Origin: Microbacterium barkeri
GTDB lineage: Bacteria > Actinomycetota > Actinomycetes > Actinomycetales > Microbacteriaceae
Length of the DNA stretch: 64,000 nt
NCBI RefSeq assembly: GCF_027921765.1
Contig: NZ_BSEJ01000005.1
Coordinates: 124,001 to 188,000 of the forward strand
Direction: 5' to 3'
In this document: piece after piece, positions 61,092 to 64,000 of the stretch
How positions within the stretch are numbered: position 1 is the stretch's first letter
How the letters are laid out: each line of letters starts with the position of its first letter
Translations under genes and position numbers: made by a program
The notes under the pieces: generated by a model
What the model saw: only the letters and a program-made list of their open reading frames with translations
Databases searched by the model: none
Told to the model about the DNA's origin: nothing

Positions 61092-62612
61092 GTGATCAAA
61101 GACGACCACACCGCGTCATTACTCTCGGTCCGCGGAATCGAGAAGAGCTTCGCGGGAGTGCAGGCCCTGCGCGGGGTCGACCTGGATGTGCTCCCGGGCG
61201 AGGTGCACTGCCTCCTGGGCCAGAACGGCGCGGGGAAGTCCACGCTCATCAAGACCCTGGCCGGCGTGCACGAGCCCGACGCCGGCGAGATCCGCTGGAA
61301 CGGCGAGCCGATCGCGATCACGAGCCCCCAGGCGGCGATCGATCACGGCATCGCGACGATGTACCAGGAGCTCGACGTCGTCGACGATCTCACCGTCGCC
61401 GAGAACATCTTCCTCGGGCACGAGCTCGCGCGCGGCGGCGTCACCCGGCGGCGCGATGCCGCCCGCGAGACGCGCCGACTGCTCGAGCGCCTCGGTCACG
61501 GCGGCATCTCGCCGCACGCGGAGGTCGGCTCGCTGAGCGCAGCGGGCAAGCAGATCGTGAGCATGGCGCGCGCCCTGTCGCACGACATCCGCCTCATCGT
61601 CATGGACGAGCCGTCGGCCGTGCTCGACGCCGAGGAGGTCCGCAACCTCTTCCACGTCGTGCGCGAGCTCACCGCCCAGGGCATCGCCGTCATCTACATC
61701 ACGCACCGGCTCGAGGAGATCCGCGCGATCGGGGATCGCATCACGGTCCTCAAGGACGGCCGCAGCACGGCCAGCAACCTCTCCGTCGCCGACACCCCCA
61801 CGGCCGACCTCATCCGCCATATGACGGGCCGGACGGTCGAGAACGTCTTCCCGCCCGCGACGCCCATCGCGCCGGACGCGCCCGTGCTGCTCGAGGTCGA
61901 GGGCCTCGGGCTGGCCGGCGTCTTCGAGGACGTGTCGTTCTCCGTGCGCGCGGGGGAGATCGTGGGCCTCGCAGGGCTGGTCGGCTCGGGTCGCTCGGAG
62001 ATCCTCGAGACGATCTACGGGGCGCGGCGAGCGACCGCGGGCACGGTGAAGCGGGATGGCCGCCCGCTGCCGCGCGGATCGGTCACGGCCGCGGTGAAGG
62101 CCGGCATGGGCCTCAGCCCCGAGGAGCGCAAGTCGCAGGGGCTCGTGCTCGACGAGCCGATCTTCCGCAACATCACGCTGTCGACGTTCCCGCGCATCGC
62201 GCGACGGGGCGTGCTCGACGAGCGGGCCGAGCGCCGCGTCGCGAGGGAGCAGATGGACGCGCTCGAGCTGCGGCCCGCCGACCCCGACCGTCCGGTGGCC
62301 ACGCTCTCCGGCGGCAACCAGCAGAAGATCCTCCTCGCCCGATGGCTCGTGGAGGGCAGCCGGGTGCTGCTGCTCGACGAGCCGACCCGCGGTGTCGACG
62401 TCGGCGCCCGTGCCGAGATCTACGGGCTCATCCGGCGGCTGGCCGCGTCGGGGACCGCGATCGTCATCGTCTCGAGCGAGATCCCCGAGGTGCTCGGCCT
62501 CGCCGACACCGTGCTCGTCATCGGCGACGGGCGCGTGCTCGATCGTCTTCCCGCATCCGACATCGACGAGCACGGGGTGCTCGATCTCGTCATGAAAGGA
62601 GCCGCCGCATGA
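61092..62612 (+). CDS. Sugar ABC transporter double ATPase (RbsA/MglA type)
   Basis: A 506-residue protein with two ABC domains. The first has Walker A GQNGAGKST at 43-51 and a degenerate signature LSAAGKQ; the second has LSGGNQQKILLARW and LLLDEPTRGVDVGA. This double layout is typical of monosaccharide importers. The start is GTG with no strong ribosome site. It overlaps the permease start by four bases (ATGA). Confidence 0.94.
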   Translation: MIKDDHTASLLSVRGIEKSFAGVQALRGVDLDVLPGEVHCLLGQNGAGKSTLIKTLAGVHEPDAGEIRWNGEPIAITSPQAAIDHGIATMYQELDVVDDLTVAENIFLGHELARGGVTRRRDAARETRRLLERLGHGGISPHAEVGSLSAAGKQIVSMARALSHDIRLIVMDEPSAVLDAEEVRNLFHVVRELTAQGIAVIYITHRLEEIRAIGDRITVLKDGRSTASNLSVADTPTADLIRHMTGRTVENVFPPATPIAPDAPVLLEVEGLGLAGVFEDVSFSVRAGEIVGLAGLVGSGRSEILETIYGARRATAGTVKRDGRPLPRGSVTAAVKAGMGLSPEERKSQGLVLDEPIFRNITLSTFPRIARRGVLDERAERRVAREQMDALELRPADPDRPVATLSGGNQQKILLARWLVEGSRVLLLDEPTRGVDVGARAEIYGLIRRLAASGTAIVIVSSEIPEVLGLADTVLVIGDGRVLDRLPASDIDEHGVLDLVMKGAAA

Positions 62613-63619
62613 GCGTGCAGAGCCCCGCCGCCGAGCCGCAGGCCTCGCCCCTGCGGCGGATCTTCTCGGGATCGGTCGGACGCAACCTCGGCCTCGTGCT
62701 CGCGCTCCTCGCGCTCGTCGTCGTGGGGGCGATCACGGCGCCCGGGACGTTCCCGACCTTCGACAACGCGCTCGTCATCCTGCGCCAGGCGTCGATCATC
62801 GGCGTGGTCAGCATCGCGATGACCTTCGTCATCATCGCGGGCGGGATCGACCTCTCCGTGGGCGCGGTGGTGGCCCTGGCCTCGGTCGTGGCGACGCTCG
62901 CGGCCGTGCAGGACCTCGCCGACTCGGTGCACTGGACGCTCATGATGCTCATCGCGCTCGTCGTCGGCGCCGCAGCCGGCCTCATCAACGGGGTCGTGAT
63001 CGCGTACGGCAAGGTCGTGGCGTTCATGGCGACGCTCGCGATGCTCGTCGGAGCGCGCGGCCTGGCCGAGCTCCTCGCGAACAACCGCACGCTCATCGTG
63101 TCGGATCGCGACTTCATCCGCGCGCTCAACATCGACATCCTCGGCATCGACATGCTCATCTGGATCTTCGCCGTCGTCGCCGCGGGCGGCTGGTTCCTCC
63201 TGAACCGCACGACCTTCGGCCGCCGCACGGTCGCGATCGGCGGCAATCGCGAGGCCGCGCGCCTCGCGGGCATCGCGGTGAAGCGGCACACGATGTGGCT
63301 CTACGCGCTCAGCGGGCTGGCCGCCGGCGTCGCCGCGATCATGCTGCTCGGCCGCACGACAGCGGGCACCTCGACGCACGGCTCGCTGTGGGAGCTCGAT
63401 GCGATCGCCGCGGTCGTCGTCGGCGGCACGCTCCTCACGGGCGGCCGCGGCACGATCACCGGCACGGTCTTCGGCGTCCTCATCTTCGCGACGCTCAGCA
63501 ACGTCTTCGTGCAGAACAACCTGTCCTCGTCGACGCAGGCGGTCGCCAAGGGCGTGATCATCGTCATCGCGGTGCTGCTCCAGCAGCGCTTCGCCGGGCG
63601 GTCGTCGCGCAGCAGCTGA
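62609..63619 (+). CDS. Sugar ABC transporter permease (RbsC type)
   Basis: A 336-residue permease with about 9-10 hydrophobic segments. FVIIAGGIDLSVGAVVAL is the hallmark of the RbsC/XylH branch, and GRRTVAIGGNREAARLAGI the loop that meets the ATPase. It completes an importer with the preceding ATPase and the divergent binding protein. Confidence 0.94.
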   Translation: MSVQSPAAEPQASPLRRIFSGSVGRNLGLVLALLALVVVGAITAPGTFPTFDNALVILRQASIIGVVSIAMTFVIIAGGIDLSVGAVVALASVVATLAAVQDLADSVHWTLMMLIALVVGAAAGLINGVVIAYGKVVAFMATLAMLVGARGLAELLANNRTLIVSDRDFIRALNIDILGIDMLIWIFAVVAAGGWFLLNRTTFGRRTVAIGGNREAARLAGIAVKRHTMWLYALSGLAAGVAAIMLLGRTTAGTSTHGSLWELDAIAAVVVGGTLLTGGRGTITGTVFGVLIFATLSNVFVQNNLSSSTQAVAKGVIIVIAVLLQQRFAGRSSRSS

Positions 63620-63659
63620 CGCGGCTTCCGCCGACACCGGCACGTAGGATGACGGATCA

Positions 63660-63685
63660 CGGCAGAAGTCGGCCGACTTCTGCCG
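63660..63685. promoter_or_regulatory. 26-base perfect palindrome upstream of ROK gene
   Basis: CGGCAGAAGTCGG followed directly by its complement, with no loop, 20 bases before the second ROK gene. Perfect symmetry without a spacer suggests a dimer-binding operator rather than a terminator; no T-run follows. Confidence 0.55.
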
Positions 63686-63705
63686 GCGCGAGAAGGTGAG
63701 TGCGC

Positions 63706-64000
63706 ATGTCCGATAGCCCGACGGGGCGCGCCGACGTCGGCGACCTCTTCCAGCTGCTCCGCGACGGGGTGCCGCGCACGCGCGCCGAGCTCGCCAAGTC
63801 GACGGGGCTCGCTCGTTCGACCGTCGCCGCGCGGGTCGACGAGCTCATGCGCATGGGGCTCATCACGGCGGTCGCCGACGCCGTCTCGACGGGAGGACGC
63901 CCGCCATCGCAGTTCGCGCTCAACCCGTCCGCGAAGGTGGTACTCGCCGCCGACCTGGGCGCGTCGCATGCGAACGTCGCGATCACCGACCTGACCGGCG
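63706..64000 (+). CDS. ROK-family transcriptional regulator, 5' part (cut by window edge)
   Basis: The first 98 residues of a ROK protein: winged HTH at about 10-70 (TRAELAKSTGLARSTVAARVDELMRMGL) and the start of the kinase-like domain (VVLAADLGASHANVAITDLTG). AGAAGGTGAG precedes the ATG. It probably controls the ribose-type ABC genes and perhaps the Gfo/Idh operon. The effector and zinc-binding part lie outside the window. Confidence 0.88.
   Translation, partial: MSDSPTGRADVGDLFQLLRDGVPRTRAELAKSTGLARSTVAARVDELMRMGLITAVADAVSTGGRPPSQFALNPSAKVVLAADLGASHANVAITDLTG

Overview
The window is very GC-rich (about 70%), with dense short-spaced operons, many ATGA start/stop overlaps and frequent GTG starts. 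It has lipobox-bearing binding proteins and actinobacterial-type aromatic genes, which points to a Microbacteriaceae actinobacterium, probably Microbacterium or a close relative. No rRNA, tRNA, CRISPR, integrase or transposase was seen.

Region 1 (1-17 kb) handles aromatic compounds. It holds the end of a fumarylacetoacetate-hydrolase-family gene, an extradiol (VOC) dioxygenase, a pcaIJF operon with a LysR gene, and a pcaHGBDC operon read on the minus strand. Two IclR regulators follow (one with an apparent one-base frameshift) and then pobA. Together these take 4-hydroxybenzoate and protocatechuate through beta-ketoadipate to acetyl-CoA and succinyl-CoA. A GH35 galactosidase, a DUF4166 protein and a circularly permuted flavin amine oxidase are interspersed.

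Region 2 (17.4-23.5 kb) is an O-glycoside module: GH1 beta-glucosidase, MFS sugar transporter, divergent TetR regulator and GH78 alpha-L-rhamnosidase.

Region 3 (24-55.7 kb) is the most interesting part. It looks like a large C-glycoside (or 3-keto-glycoside) breakdown island. It encodes two pyranose-oxidase-like GMC oxidoreductases and three separate pairs or half-pairs of CarB-like (small beta subunit) and CarC-like (TIM-barrel) deglycosidase subunits. Two further genes fuse the B and C parts in one polypeptide. Also present are ThuA, SnoaL-like, Gfo/Idh and further TIM-barrel proteins, GH43, GH3 and GH106-like hydrolases, an ABC importer with two binding proteins, two exporters/esterases and a ROK regulator. 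Nine copies of a spaced inverted repeat, CTTATG-N11-CATAAG, sit in every promoter region of this island. This suggests one regulon, probably run by the ROK protein at 32139-33404.

Region 4 (55.7-64 kb) is a second sugar operon. It has two Gfo/Idh dehydrogenases and two TIM-barrel isomerases, then a ribose-type ABC system (binding protein, double ATPase, permease) and the start of a second ROK regulator.

Proposed joint function (inference): plant phenolic glycosides are trimmed of O-linked sugars by the hydrolases. The C-linked glucose is oxidised at C3 by the GMC enzymes and eliminated by the CarBC-type lyases. The keto-sugar goes to the Gfo/Idh and TIM enzymes, and the phenolic aglycone feeds toward the pob/pca pathway.
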